From Hemileia vastatrix (lineage: Eukaryota; Basidiomycota; Pucciniomycetes; Pucciniales; Zaghouaniaceae), in the NCBI GenBank assembly GCA_030280995.1, contig JASXTE010000001.1, positions 28,614,606 through 28,678,605 of the forward strand: DNA of 64,000 nt, given 5' to 3'. Position 1 is the stretch's first letter. Each line of letters opens with the position of its first letter. Below the pieces are notes generated by a model. That model worked only from the letters and a program-made list of their open reading frames with translations. It was not told the origin of the DNA and ran no database searches. Of this stretch, positions 44,835 through 55,892 are shown piece after piece. The position numbers and the translations under genes are program-made.

Positions 44835-45928
44835 TGTGGTTTTCCAACATTGGAAGGGGCCTTTGTTGTGTGATTTGGCGCGGTTTGTGCATGTCTTAAT
44901 TGACATCTGTCAAAGAATTGGGTATTTTTCTGGTTTTATTCCGTGGATATTGGGTCTGCGGGTATGTGGGTACTATCATTGGATAGCCCTGGTTTTTCTC
45001 TATATCTTATGTCTTGAAGAGATTTTTCATATTCTGAGTTTTAAGGGGTCATTTCCTCATTTTTCATTTATAAAAGATTGCTGTTTAATTTTGTTTTTTG
45101 TGTTTTACGGGGTAACCTTAAGTCTTAGGGTTAAGTGCTTAGTACCATTTGATAGAGCTAATTTTTCTCTATATTTCATGTCTCAAAGTTGTTATAGTGA
45201 AATTCTGTGTTTTAAAGGTTTTAGTAGTTGTAGCTAATTTTTCTAAGTAGATTAGTGGTTTTTGTTGGTTTTCTGGCTTCAGGGAGGCCGGGCCGCTTCA
45301 GGCGGCATCTCCGACATCGGGCGGCCCGCCCGCCTCTGTTTTAGGAGGTTGGGGAGCGCTTCAGGAGGGTTTTTTATGCAATTCGGCAGGTACAGGCACC
45401 AGATTGGTGGGTGCACATGGGCTCTTAGTTAGTGGTCTGTGTGTACATAGTGAATAAGACAGTTTGGGGCAACCTTAATCATCATACAACCATCCGGAGG
45501 TGATATCATTGTTCCTCACTCAGTTTTCACTGTTTTCTGGCCCTAATTGGCTGTGTTTGTTGCAAGTGAGTTCTTCATTTAACTTAACTTTGGCAACTGT
45601 TTTCTCTGTTATAGTCTTGCAAGCTATAGCAAGTATTATTGCTGTCTCTGGTGTGGATTTGCAGCCTACATCAAGTATCTTTGCTGTCTCTGGTGTGGAC
45701 TTTGTTCTACATTTCAGTTCTTTGGTCTGGTAGTCTATCTGGGGACTACTTTCTTGGCTCATCAAGCAGTCAAGTGCGTTTAAAAAGGAGCTTTAGCAAA
45801 ACAGGAACCAACTTACTTTAGCAAGTAAATCTCACTCTATTTTTCTAAAGGGACAGGGGATTTTCTCTCTGGTTTTTCTCCAACTCCCTTGGTCAAGGCC
45901 TATAGCTAGTACTATAGGATTGTCTACA
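44835..45928 (+). repeat. 3' LTR of element B
   Basis: 1094 bp, TGTGGTTTTCCAACATTGG to GATTGTCTACA, same length as the 5' LTR with few differences (for example CCGACATCGGG for CCGACGTCGGG). TATAAAAG at 45069. Followed by the target copy ACGT. Confidence 0.95.
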
Positions 45929-45932
45929 ACGT

Positions 45933-46959
45933 GACTAAGTAGCAGGCACCAATTCTGGCTCAAAAATGAGCCATAAGAAATTGAATGTTTGATTAATATA
46001 GCAAAAATATGTGAGTTAAAATACTGTGGTCCCATGAAAATAAAAATAATTGTGGGATTTTTTTTCATGGGATCAGAGAATGTGAGTTTAAAAAAAGGTT
46101 CAATGCACCATAATTTAAACATTATGGTCCATCAAACCATGAATAAGGGAACTGGGACAGGTGATGACTTTGGAATAAGTATATAGGTAATTCTTTTTTC
46201 AATGTGAAAAGTTAGTAATTGGGGAGTTTCATAGGACTAAATCAACAAAAAATTTATTTTTTTCAGCTACATTTTACTACATATTTGATGGGAAATAACA
46301 TATATATAAATTCTTGACTGGCAACATAGAGAGAGAGAAAAAAAGTAAGCAGAGATTAAACATAATATTTATATAAGGTTATGGATTTTAAGTTTATGGA
46401 ATTGAGAAAGGTTTTTATGAGGGGTTTAACAGAATTTTACTAGAGAGAAACACCTTTGCGCAGCCTTTCCTGGCACTTTTTAAGCCCCTTTTCCACCCCC
46501 AGTCCCCCCACTGGGGGTGACAGAGGGGCTAAAGGGTGCTTCAAAGGTTTAAAATAAGTGATTCAAAGGGGTAAGTCAGAGGTAATGAAGGTAAAATTAA
46601 TAATATACTGTTCTTAAAACATAAAATAATAAATTTTTTTTTTGGTTTTTATAAAATTAAATTTTTTATGTCAAATTTTTTGTATAATTTTTTGGTGTTG
46701 AAGATAGCAATTTTCAAGATTCCCAATATCAAGGTACATATAAATTCCTTGAAATTTCATTGGGAAATTAAAAGCTGTTTTTGAATTTTAATAAGCTATT
46801 TCATAAGGTAAAATTTAATTAAATGTACTAAAATATATTGTGATATTATTCTATACACTGAACACATCTAGCCTTCAATGCATCAACAGATAATTTGTGT
46901 CTACAATCGAGTGAATTGTTAATTGTTCAAACCTGTATCTGAAATACTACGACCCCTTC
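45933..46959. other. Right part of the foldback array and AT-rich spacer with a long hairpin
   Basis: Up to 46138 the array continues: the end of the type-1 arm (GAC at 45933), a TCCCATGAAAA/TTTTCATGGGA hairpin (about 46031-46072) and a type-2 hairpin (46097-46138). Beyond lies AT-rich sequence without genes, apart from the hairpin at 46448-46550. Confidence 0.7.
46448..46550. repeat. Long imperfect hairpin with a C/G-rich core
   Basis: Core arms CACCCCCAGT and ACTGGGGGTG pair perfectly; further out AGCCCC/GGGGCT, GCAC/GTGC and AACACCTTTG/CAAAGGTTT also pair, giving a stem of about 100 nt with bulges. It could be a small foldback element. No gene. Confidence 0.75.
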
Positions 46960-48101
46960 ATGGCTAACCCGTGTTCCTAGTAGTCTAGGAGAGGCTGGTA
47001 CAAATGTTAAAGCTGCTGAATGGTTTGTACTATGTAAAATTTACTATGTGGCAGCTTTGATGCCAGTTTGGGCTATTGAAAATTCTGATGCAGGAGGGAA
47101 GAAGTTGATTAAATGTCTTTCACATCTAGTTTCAATAATCAATATTCTGACTTCCTTGTAGATACGTGAAGCTCAAATTTCATCTCTTCAAGGTCAGTTA
47201 AAAGATTATATGAAGTGTCTTAAGGAATTTTGGCCATATATCAATATAAAGCCAAAAATCCACTATGCACAACATTTTCCTGAAGTTTTGAGAAGATTTG
47301 GGCCAGTACCATCAACTGCAGCATGGGCCCAAGAGCATATAAATGGAATGTTAAGCTCCATTACAACCAATAAGAAAACATGTATGTTTTCCTTAATTAA
47401 AGCTATATAACTTTATTAATTTCATTTTTTTTAAAGATCAAATGGACAAGACCATTATGAAAAGGTTTATTTTGACCGGTCAGCTTCAACCATTAATGGA
47501 CAGAACTAATGATCGATTTGAGAATGAAATGAAAAATGTCTTCAGTTCAGAGAAAAGAAAAATTCCCTCAAAATCATCTCAACTACTGTGTGAAGACTAT
47601 GAATTGTGGATAGAGTATCTCAACATGATTGATGGTAAAAAAATATTTTCCAGTATTTTTACGAAAAATCAACCATCTGTTTCATCTCAAATTCTATCAC
47701 CTGAAATTATTGAAGTAGATAACTTGTTACTGGATGGAAAAAACTACTCATTATATTCAACAAATTAAGGAAATGGCAATGTTGAGGTAAATTCATCAAA
47801 AGGAAATGTTGTTGGGGTTATACTGAAAATGTGGCAGTCAACAACATTTTCAGGTCAAAATTTTATTTTAGTTGGCTTATATGACATTGTGGATTCTAAA
47901 ATTGAAAATCCTTATTTAAAAGCTGGGCTTAATGTTTTTTGGTGTTATGATAAATGGTCAAAAAAAGTAGTTATGAATAGCAAGGAAATTATTGGTCATG
48001 TTTCAAAAACTACACATCCTAGTGGTTTTTCAAATGTTTTCTCAAATAATTGTTGTATGATATCATTAAAAAATTTAGCCAGAAGCTATTCTGATTTTTA
48101 A
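46960..48101 (+). pseudogene. C-terminal remnant of a Tnp2/CACTA-like transposase, one intron
   Basis: Plus-strand pieces in order: VPSSLGEAGTNVKAAEW, YYVAALMPVWAIENSDAG (about 46975-47090), IREAQISSLQGQLKDYM, then IKPKIHYAQHFPEVLRRFGP and AWAQEHINGMLSSITTNKK (to 47380). A GTATGT donor (47382) and TTTAAAG acceptor (47437) join this to DKTIMKRFILTGQLQPLMDR. The next open stretch runs to a TAA at 47766, then in the same frame to TFSGQNFILVGLYDIVDSKI and the end at 48101. The HY..H.P.....FGP...W..EH.NG pattern is the C-terminal region seen with fungal Tnp2-type transposases. No catalytic core is left. A TAG near 47160 also breaks the frame. Confidence 0.6.
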
Positions 48102-48329
48102 TGTGGTTTTAGAATTGTATATTTTTTGTGGACAATAAATATATATACAAATATTTACTGCCAGTGATTAAGCTAACTAATAAAAGTAAAAAGTATGGAC
48201 TCCAAATTTCACTCCCTGATTCATGAGAGGCAGTTTTGAATATGGATCACTTGAAGTTCTAACCAGGTTACATCAAGGTTGGTCAGAAATACAAAAAAAC
48301 AACTTGCCTACAAGTCCTCATTTTTTCCC

Positions 48330-51300
48330 CCCTGTGATAGCACTGGATGATACTTCAAGTGATTGTGCCAGCAATATTTCATATGAATCTCAGCAGGAAA
48401 TTTTGATTCTGGAAGAGGATACTCATTATTTAAATACTATTAATATTGAAAATAATGATTTTTCTACAGTTGAGGATTCTGAGATCATAAAAAACATTAA
48501 AGATAGCTCAATTGTTATTGCTCCTCTCAAGGCACCAGTCTTGATCAATGGAACCTACATTGAGGTTGTTTTAGATTCTGGAGCTGGAGGAAGTGTAGTA
48601 TCTGAAAAACACTTGCTTCAGTGAACCAGGATTATAAATTAAAACTTATGTATATTATTTCTGAAAATTGGAGAGGTTATGGCTCTGTTTTGTCCCCCAT
48701 TGGTAAATACAAAACACAGTTTTTTTCAAATATAACCATGGTTTCGTAAGAGCTATATGTGATTTTTTTGTCATGAAAAATGATAATTTTAGCAGTTGGT
48801 TTATTGTAGGAAATGATATTTTAAACAAGTATGGCATAAAATTGATCCTTCAAACTAATGATTCACAATGGGGATGAATGGGAAGAGAAAATTTAAGATT
48901 TCCTCCCCCAAAAAATTATTAAAACCAGAATTGAACACATGTAATTCTGTAGTTCAATATAAAGGAAGATCTACAAAAGAAATGCCTGCCCTTATGTCTG
49001 AAATTGACAATGCTTCTTTTGGAGAACAAATTTCTGGTGAGGATAAAGATTCCATCATTAAATATATAAAATATCTTCCTATGGCCTTTGCTCATGGTTC
49101 ACATGAATGAGGATTAGTTAAAGAAGAAATGACACTATCATTATCTTATCCATTAACTGAAATACCACCTAGTTAAAAGAAGAAGCCTTATCCTGCTTCT
49201 CCCACAAAGAGAGAAGATATTGAAGACAATATCTCTACCCTTATAAAAATGAATATTATTAAAAAGGTACTTGAATCACCTAAATATTGTGTTATCTCAC
49301 CTGTCCTAATTTCTAATGAGAAAGATAAAGCCAGATTATGTGGTGATTATAGAGCATTAAACACCTATACTCTTGATGATATCTATACTTTACCCAGAAT
49401 TAGCTCTATACATGCTACCCTACAAGGTGCTAAATATATCAGCTGTTTAAATGGTAACAAAGGATATCACCAGGTACCTGTTGAGAAGAATTCTCAGAAT
49501 TTCCTGATGATTGCTACTCATACAGGTATTTATAAGTATGTTAGGAAGCCATTTGGCCCTAAAAATGCCCCTTCAGTTTTTCAATAAGTAATGGATAACA
49601 CATTCCATCAAGAAATAATTTAAGGATGGTTGATGGTTTATATTGATGATATCATTATATTCTGTAAAAAATTTGAGGACCATCTTAACCACCTGTGTAA
49701 AGTGTTCCATAAGATGGATGAGATAAATATGACACTTGCTTTAAAGAAATGCAAATTTGGTTTTTATTCTTTAAGAGTACTTGGTCATGTTGTTTCAGGG
49801 TTACAGATATGTGTTGACCAAAACAAAGTGGCAGCCATACAACAGGTGAAGGCTCCTACCACAGATAGAGAGCTCCAGAGTTTTTTGGGAATGTGTGGAT
49901 ACTATAGACAGTATATTTAAAATTACCAAGTAATAGCCTTACCCCTTACCCAATTGACCTCAAGAGATTTTGCTTTTGTATGGAATAGTGAAAGACAGAG
50001 AGCTTTTGACAGTATGAAACACTTTTTGATGTCAGCACCAATTCTTGTTTTACCTGACTTTAATTAATCATTTGTTTTGTACACTGATTCCACTTTTTAT
50101 TGGTCTTGGTGCTGCCCTCCATCAAAAACAAGTGATGAATGATAAATTATCAGAAGTAGTAATTTGTTATATTTCAAGAACCTTGAGAAATAGTGAATTA
50201 AAATATGGTGCCACTCAACTTGAGTGTTTAGCAGTAGTGTGGGCCCTATAGAAGTTACAATACTATCTGGATGACCAGAGATTTGAAATTTTCACTGACT
50301 GCAGTGCAATTAATTCCCTTTTATACTTGAAAACACCTAACAGACATATGTTCAGATGGCAGTTAGCTGTTCAAGGATACAGAGGAAGAATGACAATCAT
50401 TCATAGGGCTGGTATTGTTCACTGGAATGTGGATATGTTATCAAGGTTACCTTTACCAAATAATGACTCAAATCCTGCATATGATCCTGAGTATGAAATC
50501 ATTCATATTCATGAGATATATGCGGTTGATATGGTGGAGGAGCTATTACAGCTTATTCTGGATTCATATGATAAGGACACTGACTTAAAAAATTTATGCA
50601 CCATATTAAGTGATCCAAAGAATGCTTCAATACAACCATTAATTAAAACCCTTCCACCAAAGTACCAGAAGGCTTTGGAAAAAGGTAAATTTTCAATTGA
50701 TGAGGAATATCTATATTTTAAAAGAAAGTTGAGTAATTTTATTGTTATTCCTCCTACTTTGAAAGAGATCATCTTGAGAATTTGTCATGATGATATATTG
50801 GCTGGACATTTTGATCTTGAAAAAATAATGATCAGAATTAAAAACACTGCTTGGTGGGTTAATATGTCTGAAGACACCAAATTATATGTTGAATCTTGTG
50901 ATTCTTGCCAAAAATAAAAAATATTGACTGGTAAGAGAGCTGGATTAATGTAACATATTGAACATACTGATTCATCATGGCAGATATTAAACATGGATTT
51001 TGTAACAGGATTACCCATTGGTGGAAAAGACAGTTATAACTCTTGTTGGGTTAATGTGGACAGATTCACAAAAATGTGTAAATTTATCCCTACTTACAAG
51101 GATGTTTCCACTAATAAATTTTCCTTCTCATGGTGATCTTATATGTTTAATACTGCTGAAGCCATAATCTCTGACAGAGATCCTAAATTTACTTCTGAAT
51201 TTTTCATGTCTCTGATGGATGTTTGTGGTTGTGATCTGAATCATTCTACTTCCCATCACCCCAAGAATTATGGATTAGCTGAAAGAATGATTCAGAATCT

Positions 51301-52072
51301 AGAGGACATGATAAGAAGGTATTGTGCCTTTGGCCTTGGGTATAAAGACAATGACAGATTCACTCATGATTTGGTTACCTTACTTCCTGGGTTCTAATTT
51401 CCTTATAATAGCACTGTTTATTCTGTTACTCAAAGAAAGCCTTTTGAGCTCTGGCTTAGATATGTTCCAAATACTCCTGCCCAAATTCTCAATAATAAAA
51501 TACCTAAATTGAATTTTCATCCTAGTGTAAAATCTTTTCTTCAAATGCAACAACTTTGCAGAAGTCATGCTCAAAAATGTATTGAAAAATCCTTTGAATA
51601 TTAGAAGAAGTGATGGGATGAATCCCATAAAGAATACACTTTTAAAAAGGGTGATGAAGTGTTGATTTCTACAGTCCACTTCAATTTAAAAGGTAATAAA
51701 AAATTAAAAGACTCATTTGTAGGTCCATTTGTTGTCAGACAAATGGTTGGTGATAATTCAGTTGAAGATATTTTGTATTCTCCATATGACAGAAAACATA
51801 CTGTTTTTAAAATATCTCTTTTGAAACCTTACACATCCAATAGTGATTTTTTTCCCAAAAGGAGGGGAAGACCAAAGAAAATCTCTAATGAAATCACTGA
51901 GACATTGGAAATTGATAAGATTCTGAATGACAGAATAGTTACTGCTGAAAAAGGTACAGAATACTTATTGAGATTCAAGAATAAATCATCAGAATATGAA
52001 TCTTGGATACCTGGAAAGGAGATATCTAATCTTCCTACTCTACTAAAGAAATATAAAAAGAAAAAATCATAA
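48330..52072 (+). pseudogene. pol: Protease-Pol of Ty3 element C with chromodomain (5' truncated, degenerate)
   Basis: Starts abruptly near 48330 in the region before the protease. Protease: VVLDSGAGGSVVS (48570) with Asp kept. RT: ISPVLISNEKDKARLCGDYR, motif A CLNGNKGYHQ with Asp replaced by Asn, FGPKNAPSVFQ, catalytic VYIDDIIIF (49640). RNase H: GAALHQKQVMNDKLSEVV, TDCSAINSL. Integrase: CHDDILAGHFDLEK and CDSCQK of the finger, SDRDPKFTSEFF and NYGLAERMIQ of the core. The 3' end (51659-52072) is intact: KRRGRPKKIS AT-hook-like motif and chromodomain EYLLRFKNKSSEYESWIPGK. Stops and frameshifts elsewhere. Same family group as A and D; LTR differs from A. Confidence 0.87.
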
Positions 52073-52092
52073 CATTTTTTATTGTTTTTTTT

Positions 52093-52104
52093 AGAGTGAG
52101 GTAG
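52093..52104 (+). promoter_or_regulatory. Polypurine tract of element C
   Basis: AGAGTGAGGTAG after a T-run, directly before the LTR start TGTCAGCC; same as AGAGTGAGGGAG in D. Confidence 0.75.
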
Positions 52105-53673
52105 TGTCAGCCAGGCTACTAGACTAATCCAGTAAAATAATAAATTCTTTTACTGAGATTAAGCCACACCTTTTTACTTCTTATTATTAATTAATTATAT
52201 TATATTTAATTATGTATTACTTACAATAAACTAACTAAATATAATAAGTAAATTTAGTAATTATTTAAAATTCCCTTATATTTTTACTCCCTAACACCGT
52301 TCTCAATAACAGGATGAAAAGGAATAAAATTATATTAAATACTAAAGTCTAAAAATTTCAAATTTCTTTATTAAGAAATTTAAAATTCTATTAATATAAA
52401 ATTTTAATTTTTAAAAGTTTTACACTAAGTGTGACAATTAAAGGTAACTCCAAAATTATATCAAATAATGTGATACCTTTTATTGACGCATCATTTTAGT
52501 ATACCTTTGTTATGTGCACATTCTTTTTTGAATGACTTTTTTTCGCACACTCCCTTATGGATAGTTGTTAACTCAGTGTGTTATCTCTTTCCTTTTTTCT
52601 ATAAAAGGTTTTCTCTTTTTTGTGTTTTTGTGATCATTCTTTTACTTACCAATTTTAAAAAATTTATCTCATAAATTACTTATTACTATTATTTATAACT
52701 TAAGTATTTACATTAAAATAATTCTAAAACAAAAATTATAATAATATTTATAACACTTGACCTCTTGAAACTTTGAGTAAATTAAACAAAAGAACAAATT
52801 TATACATACCTTGACTTTAGAAGTCCAAAAATCCACTTATACACCCCATTGGACCTCCGTCAGAAGCTTCTAGACCAAAAGACCCTTCGACAATTTGTGT
52901 CAGAAAATAATATACTTAGTTAATATAGATTAAAAAAATATTGAGTTAGTAACTTAACTACTTTTAATAGTATAATAATATTTTAATTTTAAAAAATTAA
53001 GTACTTTAATAAAATTACTATGTTTTAAAATATTCAATTTATATAAATTGTTTACTTGTTTTAATTTATTTATTTATTGACCCAATTGTGAGTACAAAGA
53101 GTGCCCAATAATTTTTTATTGGAAAGTACTTATTTTTATGACTCAATATATATAATTAACTAATTAACTAATTACATTAAAAGTTGATTTTATTACTTAT
53201 TATATATTTTAATTAATTAATTAATAATTTATAATCATCAAGTACATAAAAATATGCCAACATTTTTATAGAATATATTTTAATTTTATATTTACATGCA
53301 TATATAGTATATATAATAGGGGGTATCAAAGTTAGAAATCTTCCATTTCGAAATACCTCTTTTTTACACCAAATCAACCATGATTATTTTTTAAAATATG
53401 TAATATTGTGCTCCAAAAACACCTTTTTACTGAGAATGAATGTCAAGTTTGTGGCTTTCTTTTTGTGTTTTGAAATACCTTTTAAATAATCACAAATTTC
53501 TAACTTTGATACCCGCTAATAATAAAAATAATATAACATTTAATTTTAAAAAAATAGTGTTATATAATTATATTTTAATATAATATTTAATTTTTATATG
53601 TTCAAATAAAATTTTTCTCTTATTGAAATTTAGCATAAGATTTTACTTCACTCCCAGTATAGCCTGGCTGACA
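52105..53673. repeat. Two 3' LTRs (C plus, D minus) facing each other, gene-free
   Basis: From the left, TGTCAGCCAGGCTACTAG at 52105 begins the C LTR, with TATA box TATAAAAGG at 52600. From the right, on the minus strand, TGTCAGCCAGGCTATACTGG at 53673 begins the D LTR, preceded by AGAGTGAGGGAG. Both starts are U3 starts, so two incomplete LTRs must meet between about 52800 and 53050; the exact joint is unclear. A GAAGCTTCTAGA heat-shock-element-like site lies near 52864. A 198-bp MITE is inside the D half. AT-rich, no gene. Confidence 0.7.
53319..53516. mobile_element. 198-bp MITE of the GGGGGTATCA group
   Basis: Terminal inverted repeats of 21 bp (GGGGGTATCAAAGTTAGAA.. against GCGGGTATCAAAGTTAGAA..) match at 20 positions. 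The flanks are TAATA on both sides (53314-53318, 53517-53521), which could also be read as a TA duplication. The terminus equals that of the element ending at 923. No coding capacity. Confidence 0.88.
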
Positions 53674-53689
53674 CTCCCTCACTCTACAA

Positions 53690-55880
53690 AAAACAATAAA
53701 AAAATCCTAATATTTCTTATATTTATAGTTTTTCAAAAGCTTAGAGAGATTAGAAATTTCTTTTCCAGGTATGGAAGTATCATTTTCAGATGATTTATTT
53801 TTATATCTCAATAAATATTCAGTACCTTTTCAGAAGTGATAATTCTATCATCAAGAATTTATCTATTTCTGCAGTTTCTGTGGCATCTAGAGGGTTTTTC
53901 TTCAGTCTACATTTTCTTTTAGGAAATAATTCACCATTGAAAGTATAAGGTTTAAGTAAGGAAAATGTGAAAACAGGATGTTTTATATCATTAGGAGAAT
54001 AAAATACTACATCTACTGCATTATAACCAACCATTCTTTTAACAACTAATGATCCTACAAAAGGATCCTTGAGTTTATTATTTCCCTGTAAATTGAAGTG
54101 GACTATAGATATCAGTACATCATAGCCCTTTTAAAATGTGTATTCATTATAGGACTTATTTTATATTTTCTTTTGATATTCAAATTCCATATTAATAAAA
54201 CTTTGAGCATGTTTTCTAAATAGTTGTTGCATTTGCATAAAAGATGTTACACCAGGATGAAGTTCCAACTTTGGTAATTTATTATTGAGTATTTAAGCAG
54301 GAGTATTTGGGAAATAACCTAACCAGACCTCAATAGGTTTTGTTTCAGTGACAAAAGGTACAGTGATATTATAAACAAATTCAAGACCTGGTAATAGAGT
54401 AATCCATTCATGTGTAAATCTGTCATTGTCTCTATATTCTGATCCAAAGGCAAAATACCTTCTAATCATTTCTTCTAGAGTTTGAATAATCCTTTCAGAT
54501 AGACAATCAGTTTGGAGATGGTGAGAAGTAGATAATTTCAACTCACAGCCACAAATATCCATTGAAGACATTCAAGATTCAGATGTAAATTTTGGGTCTC
54601 TGTCAGAGATAATGGGCTTTGGGAAACCAATGATATTAAACATTTAAGACCACCACAAGAAAGCTAAATTATTGGTGGAAACATCTTAATGGGTTGGAAT
54701 AAATTTGCACATTTTTGTGAATTTATCCACTATTACCCAACAAGAACTATAACTCTCATTTCCTGCTACAAGAAGACCAGTGAAAAAATCTATATTAATG
54801 ATTTGCCATGGAGAATCAGGTGCTTAAATATGTTGAAATAATCTTGCTCTTATTCAAGTTATTTTTTTAGATTTTTGGCGAGAATCATAAGATTAAACAT
54901 ACAATTTTGTGTCTTCAGACATATTATCCCCCCATGCAGTATTTTCTACTCTGACCATGGTTTTTTCTAGATCAAAATAACCTTCTAATATATCATAATG
55001 AAAAATTTCCAAGATGATCCCTTTCATAGAAGGTGGAATAACAATAACATTACTCAACTTTCTTCTATAATATAGATATCCCTAATCAAATGAAAATTTA
55101 CCTTTTTCCAAAGTATTCTGGTACTTTGGGGGGAGAGTTTTTATTAATGCTTGAATTGAAGCATTCTTTGGTTCATTTAAGATTGTAAATATTTTATTTT
55201 TATCAAAATATTTTTCATATGAATCCAGAATTAATTGCAATAACTTCTCTTCTATATCAACTATATATATACCATGTATATCAATTGTATTTTCTTCAGG
55301 AATATAAGCTGGATTTGAGTCATCATTAGGCAGAGTTAATCTAGAAAGGATATCCACATTGGAATAAAAATTTCCAGGTCTGTGAATAATTGTCATTCTA
55401 CCTCAGTATTCTTGGACAGCTAGCTTCCACCTTAAAATATGTCTTTTTGGTGTTTTAAGGTTTAATAGAGATTTCACTGCGCTACAATCAGTAACCAATT
55501 CAACATTTTGGTCATCTAAGTAATAATGAACCTTCTCCAAAGCCCATATAACTAATTAACACTCTAATTGAGTGGAACCATATTTCAATTCACTATTTCT
55601 TAATGTCCTTGAAATATAACAAATAAATACTTTTGAATTTTTATCATTAATAATTTGTTTTTGGTGGAGAGCAGCTCCTAGTCCAACAAAACTTGCATCT
55701 GTGTAGAATAGAAAAGGTTTATTGAAATCTGGGAGAGCTGGAATTGGATCAGAATTTACACATTTTTTCAATGTATTTAAGGCCCTCTGTGATTTATCAT
55801 TTCAGATACAAGCAACATCTTTTCTGTTTAATTTAGTATGAGGTAAGGCTATTCCCTGATAATTTTCTATATATTGTCTA
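53690..55880 (-). pseudogene. pol: Pol of Ty3 element D, 3' part: RNase H, integrase, chromodomain
   Basis: Minus strand, from the solo LTR at 55893 leftwards: RNase H DASFVGLGAALHQKQIIND (about 55690) and SAVKSLLNL, integrase finger remnants near 54900, core SDRDPKFTSES, LQTDCLSERIIQTLEEM (54520), WLGYFPNTPA, then KRKCRLKKNP (an altered AT-hook-like motif) and the chromodomain tail (YRYKNKSSENDTSIPGKE) to about 53710. Numerous stops and frameshifts; less intact than C. Confidence 0.82.
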
Positions 55881-55892
55881 TAATTGCAACAC

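Larger units (their letters stand above)
31600..45928 (+). mobile_element. Giant 14.3-kb Ty3-type LTR retrotransposon B with antisense cargo genes
   Basis: Both LTRs are 1094 bp and nearly identical; the 4-bp duplication ACGT flanks them (31596-31599, 45929-45932), and the empty site GCACGTGAC is confirmed by other hairpins of the surrounding array. Order: LTR, primer-binding site, ORF1 (gag-protease), ORF2 (pol), a 1.2-kb structured non-coding region, antisense gene 1, a repeat array, antisense gene 2, polypurine tract, LTR. A solo LTR of another family (36180-37280) sits in ORF2. Without it the element is about 13.2 kb, much longer than ordinary Ty3 elements of 5-7 kb. Coding differs visibly from the AT-rich A, C and D elements by being GT-rich on the coding strand. 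Confidence 0.93.

Noticed and set aside
44786..44906. Longer start of antisense gene 2 within the 3' LTR
   Set aside because: Upstream in-frame codons lie in LTR sequence with no motif; the ATG at 44786 sits just before the Cys cluster and outside the LTR.
52864..52876. Heat-shock element GAAGCTTCTAGA in the C/D LTR region
   Set aside because: Matches the consensus, but a single short site in a degraded LTR junction is weak evidence; noted in the LTR entry only.
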